A stretch of 20,799 nucleotides of DNA from a virus. The stretch covers positions 1 to 20,799 of the IMG/VR virus record IMGVR_UViG_3300003894_000036. The stretch is one strand, 5' to 3'. The position numbers and the translations under genes are program-made. Each line of letters opens with the position of its first letter. The first letter of the stretch is position 1. This document shows positions 8,070 to 16,309 of this stretch, in pieces. Under the pieces are notes generated by a model that saw only the letters and a program-made list of their open reading frames with translations, was not told where the DNA came from and searched no databases.

Positions 8070-8803
8070 GCCTGCTGACAATATCGCAAGACGTCGCTAG
8101 AGAGGTGAGCATTCCAGTGCCTACAGCTATAGCCGATTCAAATGATGAGTTTCCGCAATTGTTATTTAGACTCGCAAATAAGGAAATCAAAAGCCTTTTT
8201 ACCCGTCATGCTTGGCGGGTTGCGACTAAAGAGAAAACGATAACGGCAACCGGGAACGAGTCTCAAGGCGATATCATTACGGGTTCTGATGGTATAGGGG
8301 TAAGAGGGAAAATCGTTCCGGGAACCATTTGGAATTTAACTTCAAGCCTACCAATTGAAACGGAAGGCTCTTCGATCTATTGGCACACGTATAAAAATAG
8401 AGTTGCGGGGCCTTGCTATTCAAAATGTCGTTTCTTAGGCAATGAATTAAATATCGTTCCGGCTCCAACGGCTGGCGATCAAATCAAGTTTGAATATGTT
8501 GAGCCTAAATTGACGGTTGCCGGGTCTGGCTCGGTCACTTTCGCCGCGTCCGGCACTGTCACCCAAGAGGTTTTTTCCCATGACAACGACACCTGTTTAG
8601 TTGATGAGGAGATTGTCACTCTTGGGGTTATTTGGAGGTGGTTACGCAACAAAAAAAGGGCTTACGCACAAGAGTTTGAAGATTACGAGAAGTATTTACA
8701 AGCGGCCATAAGTCGAGACAGACCAAGGCCTATTTTGAATTTTTCTGGACCCCCCAATATAACGCCTGGGGTTTGGATGGATGGATATTATATTACGCCT
8801 TAA
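8066..8803 (+). CDS. Head-tail adaptor / connector protein
   Basis: A 245-residue protein with the layout of adaptors that sit under the portal in short-tailed phages. An N-terminal helical region (TISQDVAREVSIPVPTAI, then LLFRLANKEIKSLFTRHAWR) is followed by a beta-rich middle with the family-typical IVPGTIWNLTSSLPIE (about residues 82-97) and ELNIVPAPTAGDQIKFEYV (about 126-144). A final helical part contains VIWRWLRNKKRAYAQEFEDYEKY. I recognise this from adaptor or tail accessory proteins of several podoviruses. It overlaps the previous gene by four bases and ends three bases before the tail hub gene. Confidence 0.78.
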   Translation: MSLLTISQDVAREVSIPVPTAIADSNDEFPQLLFRLANKEIKSLFTRHAWRVATKEKTITATGNESQGDIITGSDGIGVRGKIVPGTIWNLTSSLPIETEGSSIYWHTYKNRVAGPCYSKCRFLGNELNIVPAPTAGDQIKFEYVEPKLTVAGSGSVTFAASGTVTQEVFSHDNDTCLVDEEIVTLGVIWRWLRNKKRAYAQEFEDYEKYLQAAISRDRPRPILNFSGPPNITPGVWMDGYYITP

Positions 8804-8806
8804 ATC

Positions 8807-10345
8807 ATGAGAAGAGTAGTAAGCGAATCCTTAAGAGATATTTCCATCAATAAAACTATGTCTGCACCCTTTGGAGGTTGGAACGCTTTAGATGATGAGG
8901 AAGAATTGCAGGAAAACGAAGCCTCTATAATGGATAATTTTTTTCCTGAAAGAGGCCGGGTGAAAATGCGAAATGGGTATCAAGGACATTTAACGGGCCT
9001 TGGCTCTTCCCCTAAGTCGATCTTAGTTTACAACAGTCCAAACGCGGCAAGCTCTAAAATGTTTAGCTGTGTTAATGGGAATATATATGATTCTACGGTT
9101 TCGGCAACAGTGGCCCCTACCCCCGCTGTTAGCGGATTGATTAGTGATGAATGGGAATATACCCAGTTTGGCACTTTAGGCGGTCAATTTCTTTGCGCTG
9201 CAAGCGGTTCTGATCATCCTCGTATATATGACGGTTCTACTTGGTCAAATATGAGCGTTACAGGCACAGGGTTAACTCCTTCTGATATTTCCAATATTAA
9301 TAAGTTCAAAGAACGTCTTTTTTTCATTGAAAAGGAAAGTTTTAACGCCTGGTATCTACCCGTTAATTCAATTGCGGGTACGGCTTCAAAATTGAACTTA
9401 GGCTCTTTGTTTGGGCATGGTGGCTACCTAGTAGCCCAATTTGGTTGGACGATTGATGGAGGCTCCGGGGTAGATGATATTTGTTGTTTTTTAACGAGCA
9501 AAGGAGAAATAGCGTTATATCAGGGAACCGATCCTTCAAACGCTTCAACATGGTCGAAGGTTGGCGTGTTTAAAGTTGCGCCTCCCATTGGTAAACGATG
9601 CTGGTTTAAGATTGGCTCAGATGTCGTGCTGATAACTGAAGATGGAATAGAGTTGCTGTCTCAGATACTCGGAACAAATAGAACGGCCCCTCAATTAGCT
9701 CTATCAAATAAGATAGATCCCGCGTTTCAGGATTCCGCAAATAGCTATGGCGATTTATTTGGATGGGAGCCAATTTTATATCCTGGCGGGAAAATGGGGA
9801 TTTTCAATATCCCTATTCAGGCAGATAAAACTTTTCACCAATATGTTTTTAACCTAACGACAAAAAAATGGTGCAGGTTTAAAGGTATCAACGCTCGTTG
9901 CTTTGCGATCTTCAATAAGAAATGTTACTTCGGCGGGGATGACGGGGTTTACTTGTTTGATTCCGGCCAAAGCGATAACGGCGCAGAAATCAGCGCAGAA
10001 TTTAAAACCTCATATTCCTACTTTAAGTACCCTGGAGATGAAAAGAATTTTTTAATGGTGATGCCTGTTATTAGCGCAAACGGCAACATTGAAATGGGGA
10101 TTAAGCTAAATGTTGATTTTGAAAATACCAGGCCTCCTTCAACGTTCACATTTAAAGGCGCAAGCGGTAGAGGTTGGGATGTTTCATGGCCTTCTTTTAA
10201 GTGGAGCACTGGCGACGCGGCGAGAAATGAATGGGTTAGCGTTAACGGCTCAGGTTATGCGGGGTCGCTTTATGTAACGGCTAGATCCAAGGCGGTAACC
10301 GCGTCTTTTAGGCGTTGGGGTTGCCTGTTTGAGGTCGCTAATTGA
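8807..10345 (+). CDS. Tail hub / packaged DNA stabilisation-like protein
   Basis: At 512 aa and almost entirely beta strand and turn (repeated GG, YxG and WxR patterns), this resembles the gp10-type hub protein that closes the portal and retains packaged DNA in short-tailed phages. The N-terminal pattern APFGGWNALDDEEELQENEA, followed by NFFPERGRVKMRNGY, is typical of the family, whose proteins anchor a propeller-like fold beneath the adaptor. Several segments such as KFKERLFFIE and GEIALYQGTD look like propeller blades. Start choice is uncertain. ATG 8807 has no ribosome site but sits 3 bases after the previous stop; ATG 8858 (giving MSAPFGGWNA) would match the usual short N-terminus better but also lacks a ribosome site. 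Confidence 0.72.
   Translation: MRRVVSESLRDISINKTMSAPFGGWNALDDEEELQENEASIMDNFFPERGRVKMRNGYQGHLTGLGSSPKSILVYNSPNAASSKMFSCVNGNIYDSTVSATVAPTPAVSGLISDEWEYTQFGTLGGQFLCAASGSDHPRIYDGSTWSNMSVTGTGLTPSDISNINKFKERLFFIEKESFNAWYLPVNSIAGTASKLNLGSLFGHGGYLVAQFGWTIDGGSGVDDICCFLTSKGEIALYQGTDPSNASTWSKVGVFKVAPPIGKRCWFKIGSDVVLITEDGIELLSQILGTNRTAPQLALSNKIDPAFQDSANSYGDLFGWEPILYPGGKMGIFNIPIQADKTFHQYVFNLTTKKWCRFKGINARCFAIFNKKCYFGGDDGVYLFDSGQSDNGAEISAEFKTSYSYFKYPGDEKNFLMVMPVISANGNIEMGIKLNVDFENTRPPSTFTFKGASGRGWDVSWPSFKWSTGDAARNEWVSVNGSGYAGSLYVTARSKAVTASFRRWGCLFEVAN
10331..10344 (+). promoter_or_regulatory. Ribosome site deciding a TTG start
   Basis: GAGG at 10331-10334 lies seven bases before TTG 10342, inside the last codons of the tail hub gene. 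The TTGA overlap mirrors the ATGA junctions elsewhere in the operon, so this gives strong support for a non-ATG start of the acetyltransferase-like gene. Confidence 0.6.
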
Positions 10346-10764
10346 TCGTAACAGACGCTAAAAGAGTTCATGATTATGTGGCGCCATTAATACCAGGTTA
10401 CTTTGGAAAGTTTAGCTTGGTTTGCTCTTATCATGCGATTGGGATTGAAAAAGATGGAAAATTGATAGCGGGTTGCCTTTATTACAATTTTAGAGAGAAC
10501 GGCTTAGAGATGACGTTTGCCGCGACAAATAAAAGATGGCCCACAAGGAAAAACCTGAAAACTTTTTTCGATTACCCCTTTGAACAGCTAGGCTTGCAAC
10601 GAGTGACCGCGTTAATAAGAAGAGATAACAAGCAGTCAATTGATATGGTTAAGCGCTTGGGTTATCGGCTTGAGGGAATCTGTAGGAAAACTTTTTCCGA
10701 TAACTGCGACGCTGTAATTTTTGGAATGTTAAAAAATGAATGTAAATGGATTGAGGTTAAATAA
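10342..10764 (+). CDS. GNAT-type N-acetyltransferase-like protein
   Basis: A 140-residue protein with the GNAT signature region LGLQRVTALIRRDNKQSIDMVKRLGYRLEG in its second half (residues 83-112), including the N96/S99 and LGY elements that bound the acetyl-CoA fold in acyltransferases. The usual Q/RxxGxG/A loop for CoA is not evident, with NKRWPTRKNL at that place, so activity is not certain. The start is TTG 10342: it overlaps the upstream TGA (TTGA), has GAGG at 10331-10334 with seven-base spacing, and no ATG occurs near. It lies between the tail hub and ejection protein genes, so it may modify a virion or host protein. The next gene starts on the last A of its TAA. Confidence 0.7.
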   Translation: MIVTDAKRVHDYVAPLIPGYFGKFSLVCSYHAIGIEKDGKLIAGCLYYNFRENGLEMTFAATNKRWPTRKNLKTFFDYPFEQLGLQRVTALIRRDNKQSIDMVKRLGYRLEGICRKTFSDNCDAVIFGMLKNECKWIEVK

Positions 10765-11894
10765 TGGGTAAAAAAGCTCCCCCAATTCCGGCGTCTCCAG
10801 ATCCCGAAAAAACAGCTAGGTCTCAGGGCATAGAAAACCGGGAAACGGCTATCACTCAAGCTATTTTAAATAATACTAATGAGTATACGCCTTACGGTAA
10901 TGTAGTTTATGAAAAAATTCCAGGCGACGGGGAATTTGATCAAGGCGGTTGGGATTCTGCGATGGCAGAATGGGAGGCAAACGCAAATAACGCCCGTCAA
11001 GACGGTAAGCCATTGCCGCCAAGACCTAGTAGAGAGAACTTTATGCCTACTCCAAGGTTTGAAAAAAGAGTAACTCTTAACCCCTTGGCGCAATCGGCTC
11101 TTGATGAGCAATTGCAATTACAGCTTTCCCTCAGTGAGCTTGCAAATGGTCAAGTCCCAAGAGTCGAGGAAACATTAAGCTCAACGATAAATTTTGATGG
11201 TCTCCCAGATAGAGTGACAAGTTTAGACGTTGATCCTATTAGGCGACCTACTGTTGCTATCCCTGGAATTGATGATTTTTCAGCGGAAAGAAACGAGGTT
11301 CAAGACGCTTTATTTGAAAGATACATGAGTCGGTTGGACCCAAGGTTTGACGATCAGAGAGCCGCGCTAGAGACGACATTAGCTAATCAAGGAATTTTTG
11401 AGGGCTCCGAAGCCTATGACAATTCTTTACGCAATTTCAACTTTTCACGAAACGACGCCACGCAATCAGCTCTAAATGAATCTGTATTAGCTGGAGGAAA
11501 CGAGCAATCAAGAATGTTTAATCAAGCGTTAGCTGCAAGAGGCGCTCAGTTTGGAGAAAACGCAACAATAAGCAACTTTGACCTACAAAGAGCTTTGACC
11601 GACGCAAACCTTGCTATTGCGGCGCGAGAGGGAGGTATTCAAGAAAGATCCTTACAAAGAAATCAGCCTTTGAATGACGTTGCAGCGTTACTAGGAACCA
11701 GTCAAATTCAAGTGCCTCAGTTTTCAGGGTCGCAACCCGTAGGGGTCAGCCCCACAAATATAGCCGGATTGGTTGGGGATCAGTATCGAGCGCAACTAAA
11801 CAGTTTTAACCAACAAAGCGCGAACGCTAACTCAAACAATCAGGCAACCGCTCAATTGATAGCGTCTCTACTAATTGGACCTGGAGCATTATGA
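10764..11894 (+). CDS. Ejection / internal virion-type protein
   Basis: This 376-residue protein starts with a conserved pattern that I recognise from virion proteins of podoviruses: an APPIPASPDPEKTARSQ stretch, then ETAITQAILNNTNEYTPYGNVVY (residues 27-49). The remainder is helical and rich in Q, N and A (NNARQDGK, LEQQ-like runs and ANSNNQATAQLIASLL), with no signal peptide or clear transmembrane helix. Such proteins are thought to be carried in the head and ejected with DNA, although a direct tail attachment role is also possible. GAGG at 10753-10756 precedes the ATG by seven bases; the ATG shares its first base with the previous stop, and its own stop overlaps the next gene by four bases. 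Confidence 0.65.
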   Translation: MGKKAPPIPASPDPEKTARSQGIENRETAITQAILNNTNEYTPYGNVVYEKIPGDGEFDQGGWDSAMAEWEANANNARQDGKPLPPRPSRENFMPTPRFEKRVTLNPLAQSALDEQLQLQLSLSELANGQVPRVEETLSSTINFDGLPDRVTSLDVDPIRRPTVAIPGIDDFSAERNEVQDALFERYMSRLDPRFDDQRAALETTLANQGIFEGSEAYDNSLRNFNFSRNDATQSALNESVLAGGNEQSRMFNQALAARGAQFGENATISNFDLQRALTDANLAIAAREGGIQERSLQRNQPLNDVAALLGTSQIQVPQFSGSQPVGVSPTNIAGLVGDQYRAQLNSFNQQSANANSNNQATAQLIASLLIGPGAL

Positions 11895-13723
11895 GAAATA
11901 TACAATTTTATAAACCGAATAGCTTTGCGGACCCTAGAATGAAAAGAACTGGAGTTGTTCCGACTCCGAAGCCTGGTCAAATGGACCCGCTTAGAAAGGG
12001 GTTTTTGCGGGATAAGTTTGGAGGTAGCGCAAACAGCAATTTACCCATGACCGACAAAGAAAAATTAATTGCTGCATTAGCGCAAAGCAATTTAGATATT
12101 GCCGCATCGAACAACAATATCAAGCCGTGGCTAAGAATCGGCAATGCGGTTGCTGGGGCTGGCCTAGGTTTAAAGAACAGTATCGCTAGAAAGGAACGGC
12201 AAGACGATCGAACCAACACTCTTTTTAAGTTTGGAAACCAAATGTCCGGCGCGTCCCCTGAGCAAATCGAAGCGGCTTTACAAGATAGACAGCCTAAAGA
12301 AAGCGGTTTTTTAAATTTCTTCGATCCTTTGGTAAAAGGTTTTATGCGTGATAAAGAGGAAAATATGGACCCTTTAGCAAAAGGGATGATTAGAGAAGGC
12401 TATGCTCCAAGTCCAAATACCATAGACCCTAATCCTAATTTATCTGCAGAACAAGAAGTTGAAAGGGGAAGAAAAGGATTAACGCCTATTAACGGGCAAC
12501 CGCAAGCAACTAATATTCCGAGCGGCGGGAAACCAAACCCTCCCAGCCAATACGATCCAATTACAACCGCTTCGCCTGTCGAAGCAAAGTATCGAAGCAA
12601 TGGCTTTAAGCCCGATCCGAACACAGAGTTTCCCGTATTGAGTGGCGGGGGTCGAAAAATTCGAATGGATGATATTGGCGTTAATGATTCGGCTATTAAT
12701 GAGCAAAGTACGAGCCAGCCACTAATCCCAAGAGAAATGTTTGCTCAGTATCCAAATTTAGCCATGATGGAGGCTCAAAGGCGATTCGGCTTGAATGCGC
12801 GTGATACTGAATTGGCTTTAGCATTAGACCAAATGAGGAAACAGCAAGACATTAAGTTGAACTCTCAAAAACAACTTGAACAATTCAAGCTTGATCAGAA
12901 AAGTAAGCTGCCTATTGAGGTAGGGAAAGACGAGAAGTTAATTAATCCAAAAACAAAAGAGGTCATATTTGACAACACAAACCCATCAAAAGCTTTTTCT
13001 GATCGTATTGCTAAAATAAGCCATAAAGATTTCACTGTTGACTCTATACAAAAATATAGGCAAACGGGCAACGACGCGGACCTTGTGAGGCTAGCAAACC
13101 CTGAAAACTTTCAGAAGCGATTTAAAAACGAAAAAGACGTAAGGGATGGTTTTAGGGCTGATTCTAAAAACTATGTGATAACGAGAAACGGATTTTTAAA
13201 GGTTCAAGCATCAGCAGTAAACCCAAGCCCCGCAGGCGATCTATCTATGATTTTTGGATATATGAAAGTTCTGGATCCAACTAGTGTCGTCAAAGAGACA
13301 GAGCAATCTATGGTTCAACATGCGGGTGCCTTTGGAGATAAAGTCGAAAGCGCTGTAAGCCAAATTGTATCAGGGGTAAGGCTAACCGCAACGCAAAGAG
13401 CCGATTTCCTTAGCCGCTCAGAAATGCTATTTAAAACAACCCAACAAAGCCAAGACGGTATTACAAATTTTTATCGAGCGATGGCTAAAAGGTACGGGCT
13501 CGACGAAAGGAATATTATTGTTGATTATGCGGGCAATAACCTACAAGCGGGGCAAAAGATAATCAAAAACCCTCAGTCAACGGCTGGGCTGAAGGTTAAT
13601 GATGTGGTGGATGGTTTGCCGAAAACGGCCAATGAGAAAGATGAGGTTAGAGACGATGAAACCGGAATTGTCTATAGGTGGATTAATGGAGAGTGGGTTC
13701 AAGTTAGAAAGGAGGAGCGTTAA
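11891..13723 (+). CDS. Ejection protein with conserved DPxSVV segment
   Basis: A 610-residue protein of long charged and Q/N/P-rich stretches. Its C-terminal third has the sequence ending GDLSMIFGYMKVLDPTSVVKETEQ (residues 449-472). I recognise this LDPxSVV pattern from large virion proteins of many short-tailed phages that are thought to be ejected into the cell. The N-terminal part carries a repeated element DPLxKGxxR at residues 32-40, 145-153 and 160-168. Residues 170-260 are mostly P, N and S, probably disordered. Its TAA shares the TTAA with the stop of the minus-strand gene after it. A specific enzymatic function, such as a lytic domain, is not visible. Confidence 0.68.
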   Translation: MRNIQFYKPNSFADPRMKRTGVVPTPKPGQMDPLRKGFLRDKFGGSANSNLPMTDKEKLIAALAQSNLDIAASNNNIKPWLRIGNAVAGAGLGLKNSIARKERQDDRTNTLFKFGNQMSGASPEQIEAALQDRQPKESGFLNFFDPLVKGFMRDKEENMDPLAKGMIREGYAPSPNTIDPNPNLSAEQEVERGRKGLTPINGQPQATNIPSGGKPNPPSQYDPITTASPVEAKYRSNGFKPDPNTEFPVLSGGGRKIRMDDIGVNDSAINEQSTSQPLIPREMFAQYPNLAMMEAQRRFGLNARDTELALALDQMRKQQDIKLNSQKQLEQFKLDQKSKLPIEVGKDEKLINPKTKEVIFDNTNPSKAFSDRIAKISHKDFTVDSIQKYRQTGNDADLVRLANPENFQKRFKNEKDVRDGFRADSKNYVITRNGFLKVQASAVNPSPAGDLSMIFGYMKVLDPTSVVKETEQSMVQHAGAFGDKVESAVSQIVSGVRLTATQRADFLSRSEMLFKTTQQSQDGITNFYRAMAKRYGLDERNIIVDYAGNNLQAGQKIIKNPQSTAGLKVNDVVDGLPKTANEKDEVRDDETGIVYRWINGEWVQVRKEER

Positions 13724-14061
13724 GCGCCTGATTTAGAATTGATATGCGATTGGTGTCTAAAAAAACGGCCCACTTCGTTTAAGATTTCGCAATCTGAGGG
13801 CTTGCAATTTTGAGGAACGATTTTCTGAAATCGCGGACCATTTGGGTTAGATTTAAAGTGTTTAGAAATATAGGGGCTTACTTTGGCGCCTAAGTTAAAC
13901 AGCTTATCGCCTCTCTCTTTATTAGTTAAAAACCCAGCTTCATATTGAGCCTGAATATTTTTGAACTCAACAATTATCTGATCGTAGAAAGGGTCAAAGT
14001 TTTCCGCGAAAACAGGAGCCGAAAAAACAAGAATGGCGAATATTAAAAAATATCTAAGCAT
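13720..14061 (-). CDS. Exported protein of unknown function (moron candidate)
   Basis: A 113-residue minus-strand protein that begins MLRYFLIFAILVFSAPVFA followed by EN, a typical Sec signal peptide with a cleavage site after VFA (residue 19). The mature part is hydrophilic, with a helical charged region and two cysteines in CKPSDC, suggesting a disulphide in the periplasm. No family was recognised. I place the start at ATG 14061 instead of at upstream codons in the same frame, because only this gives a clean signal peptide and because a near-consensus promoter ends just before it. The gene sits opposite in direction to the late genes around it and its stop overlaps that of the preceding plus-strand gene. 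This fits an accessory gene with its own control, perhaps for superinfection exclusion. Confidence 0.78.
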   Translation of the reverse strand: MLRYFLIFAILVFSAPVFAENFDPFYDQIIVEFKNIQAQYEAGFLTNKERGDKLFNLGAKVSPYISKHFKSNPNGPRFQKIVPQNCKPSDCEILNEVGRFFRHQSHINSKSGA

Positions 14062-14097
14062 AATGATAAATATAACCCTCAATTTTTGGAATGTCAA
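14062..14097 (-). promoter_or_regulatory. Near-consensus sigma70 promoter of the exported-protein gene
   Basis: On the minus strand TTGACA (14092-14097) is followed by exactly 17 bases and then TATATT (14069-14074), five of six matches to the -10 consensus with a perfect -35. Transcription would start near 14061-14062, right at the ATG, so the mRNA would have little or no leader. The -35 lies 4 bases before the start codon of the plus-strand gene at 14102, so the two control regions overlap. Confidence 0.7.
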
Positions 14098-14101
14098 ATA
14101 A

Positions 14102-16303
14102 ATGCCAAAATTCACCTTTCTAGGAAACGAAAATAATCAGGCTCAATCTGAATTCTTAAAAAAAGAAATTGACGATATGAGCGCTCTTGAAAAGTTTGGC
14201 GCTAGCGCGGGCGGTAGCCTTCATGGTGCCGGGTTAGCAGTACAACAGGGGGTCAGGCGACTAGGCAGAGAGATTGGCTTACTTAATGATAGCGACGTTG
14301 AAAAAATAGATCGGGAAGCAAAAGAACACCAAGAAAGCATGGAACCCTTGCTAGATACCACCGCTGGAGCGGTCGGAGATTTTACGGGTGATGTTATTGC
14401 AGCAGCGCCAACAATGGCAATCCCTGGAGGGGCTGCGGCTCGATTTCTGCCAAGGGCAACCAGTAACGCACTTCAAGGCGGGGCGGCATCTCTTCTAGAC
14501 CCAGTAACAGAAGGCGATTTTGTAACTGAGAAAGCAAAACAATTTGGAGTTGGCAGTGCATTCGGCGCAGGGGGTAGCGAAGCCTTAAGGGCTGGGTCAA
14601 GCGCTATAGGTAAAGGCTACCATGCCATTAAAGATAGAGCTACGGACAAGCTAGATAATACCGCCGATTCAATTGTAAGGGGCGTCAGTGAAGCAAACCA
14701 ACAAGCCGTTCAGCAAGTCCAAGCTCAAACATCACAAGCCCTTGAAGCCAATCAAGAAGCCGTTAAACAAATGCAATCGCAGATTACAGAAGCGCTAGCA
14801 AGTCAAGGGGTAGATTTTAATCGACTAGGTAAGGACGTAAAAGAAAGCATGATTGCGCAGGCAATGGACGCTGTAAAAAGCGGTTCTCCGGTGGATGGAA
14901 AACAATTAGCCGTAAAGGCTGATTTTGCAGAAATTGGAGCAACTCCAACCTTAGGTCAATTAACGGGTGACTTCGAGCAACTTCAAAGAGAGGCGAATCT
15001 AGCAAGAATCGGCCAGGTAGGGGAGCCAATAAGAGCCAGAAGAGCGGACACAAATCAAAAAATAAAAGGTTTTGCCGAAAAAACAAGAGACTTGACAGGG
15101 GGTAGAGACAATGACCTCTTTGGAGCTGGCTCGGCTAATTTTGATGCGATAAACGCAAAGTTTAACTTAATGCAAGAGGATATAACCAATCTCTATAAAG
15201 TCGCGGAAACAAGATTTGGCGATAAGCAAGTGGTAACACCTGAAAAACTTTATAGCTTTATTAAAGAAAATCAATTCCAAGGTCCAATTGCAAGAGCCTT
15301 TCCAATCGCAAACAAATATTTAACTGATCGAGGGGTAGTTAAAGAGGCGAAGCTTTTAAACGGGTCAACCGTTGCTTACTTTGATAGAAATTTAAACGTA
15401 AAAGAAGCCGAAACCCTTAGAAAGATTCTTTCCGAAGCTTCAAATAGCGAAACAAGGGGAGATGGCAGAAAATTAATGTGGGAGATGGTCGAAGCGTTAG
15501 ACGATGACGTAGAAAACGGCCTAGGCTTTGATGCTTTTAAAAATGGAAGAGATTTGGCGAGGCAAAGGTTTACCGAGATATTCGGCGATCAAAAAGGGCG
15601 AAGAGTTGACCCTATTGCCCGTCAAATCGTTGAGGAAAAAATTAGAAAAGAGGATATTTATGTTTCGGTCATTAAAAATTCTGGTATCGACCAATTAAAA
15701 CAGTACAAAAGAGCCGTATTAACTTCTCCAAACGGCAAGCAGGCATGGGATGATTTAAGATACCAAACCTTTCAATGGTTAATCGATCAAGCTTTAAAGT
15801 CCGGCGGCAAAGATGCGGCAGGGCAAACTATTTGGAGTGGTCAAAATTTTAAGAAAGCTTTAGCTCAACTACAAAAAAATAAAAAACTGAATATCATTTT
15901 TGATAAAGAATCGGAGATTGCGCGACTAGGCACACTATCAAGGGTAGGCGAAATTACAATACCAATGGAAGGTCAAGTTAATTTTTCTGGAACTGCTGGT
16001 TCCCTGGTCTCCACGGTAATGGATTTTCTTGAAAAGATACCTCGATTAGGTCGTCCTATCTCATATTTTAAAAACTTAAATAAAATGGCAGAAAAGGGAA
16101 AGGCGTTAAGGGAAAGCGAGGTCAACACTCAAAACGCTCTGAATCCAGATGGCTTTATAAAAAATGAGGCTCAACAAAAAATAGCGCTTAACAAAAAAAC
16201 TAAAAGGAAAAACCGTAATTCAAAAATAAGCAAGAATGTCCGTGAAAATTTATCTCGGATTCCCGTACCTCAAGGCTTTGCGGCTTTATTTGATGAGGAT
16301 TAA
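14102..16303 (+). CDS. Large ejection / internal virion protein
   Basis: This 733-residue protein has an N-terminal amphipathic and glycine- and alanine-rich region (GDVIAAAPTMAIPGGAAARFL, about residues 96-116) that could act on membranes during DNA entry. A long coiled coil rich in Q, A and E follows (about residues 195-240), then a helical body, and a very basic C-terminus (KKTKRKNRNSK). This pattern resembles the large DNA-ejection proteins of short-tailed phages that form a channel or sheath in the cell envelope. No enzymatic motif is visible. The ribosome site is weak (GGA at 14088-14090), and the region also holds the promoter of the divergent minus-strand gene. It ends 6 bases before the tail fibre gene. 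Confidence 0.68.
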   Translation: MPKFTFLGNENNQAQSEFLKKEIDDMSALEKFGASAGGSLHGAGLAVQQGVRRLGREIGLLNDSDVEKIDREAKEHQESMEPLLDTTAGAVGDFTGDVIAAAPTMAIPGGAAARFLPRATSNALQGGAASLLDPVTEGDFVTEKAKQFGVGSAFGAGGSEALRAGSSAIGKGYHAIKDRATDKLDNTADSIVRGVSEANQQAVQQVQAQTSQALEANQEAVKQMQSQITEALASQGVDFNRLGKDVKESMIAQAMDAVKSGSPVDGKQLAVKADFAEIGATPTLGQLTGDFEQLQREANLARIGQVGEPIRARRADTNQKIKGFAEKTRDLTGGRDNDLFGAGSANFDAINAKFNLMQEDITNLYKVAETRFGDKQVVTPEKLYSFIKENQFQGPIARAFPIANKYLTDRGVVKEAKLLNGSTVAYFDRNLNVKEAETLRKILSEASNSETRGDGRKLMWEMVEALDDDVENGLGFDAFKNGRDLARQRFTEIFGDQKGRRVDPIARQIVEEKIRKEDIYVSVIKNSGIDQLKQYKRAVLTSPNGKQAWDDLRYQTFQWLIDQALKSGGKDAAGQTIWSGQNFKKALAQLQKNKKLNIIFDKESEIARLGTLSRVGEITIPMEGQVNFSGTAGSLVSTVMDFLEKIPRLGRPISYFKNLNKMAEKGKALRESEVNTQNALNPDGFIKNEAQQKIALNKKTKRKNRNSKISKNVRENLSRIPVPQGFAALFDED

Positions 16304-16309
16304 AATAAC

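Noticed and set aside
13720-13740. Hairpin around the convergent stops as a bidirectional terminator
   Set aside because: The GCG repeats beside TTAA are direct rather than inverted, so no proper stem forms.
14062-14115. An upstream extension of the minus-strand exported protein to 131 residues
   Set aside because: The 18 added residues would lie across the promoter and spoil the signal peptide; they also overlap the start of the next plus-strand gene.
14817-15086. Minus-strand frame of 89 codons inside the large ejection protein gene (and a similar one at 14394-14600)
   Set aside because: Leucine-rich products that mirror A/Q/E-rich coding on the other strand; these are typical shadow frames.
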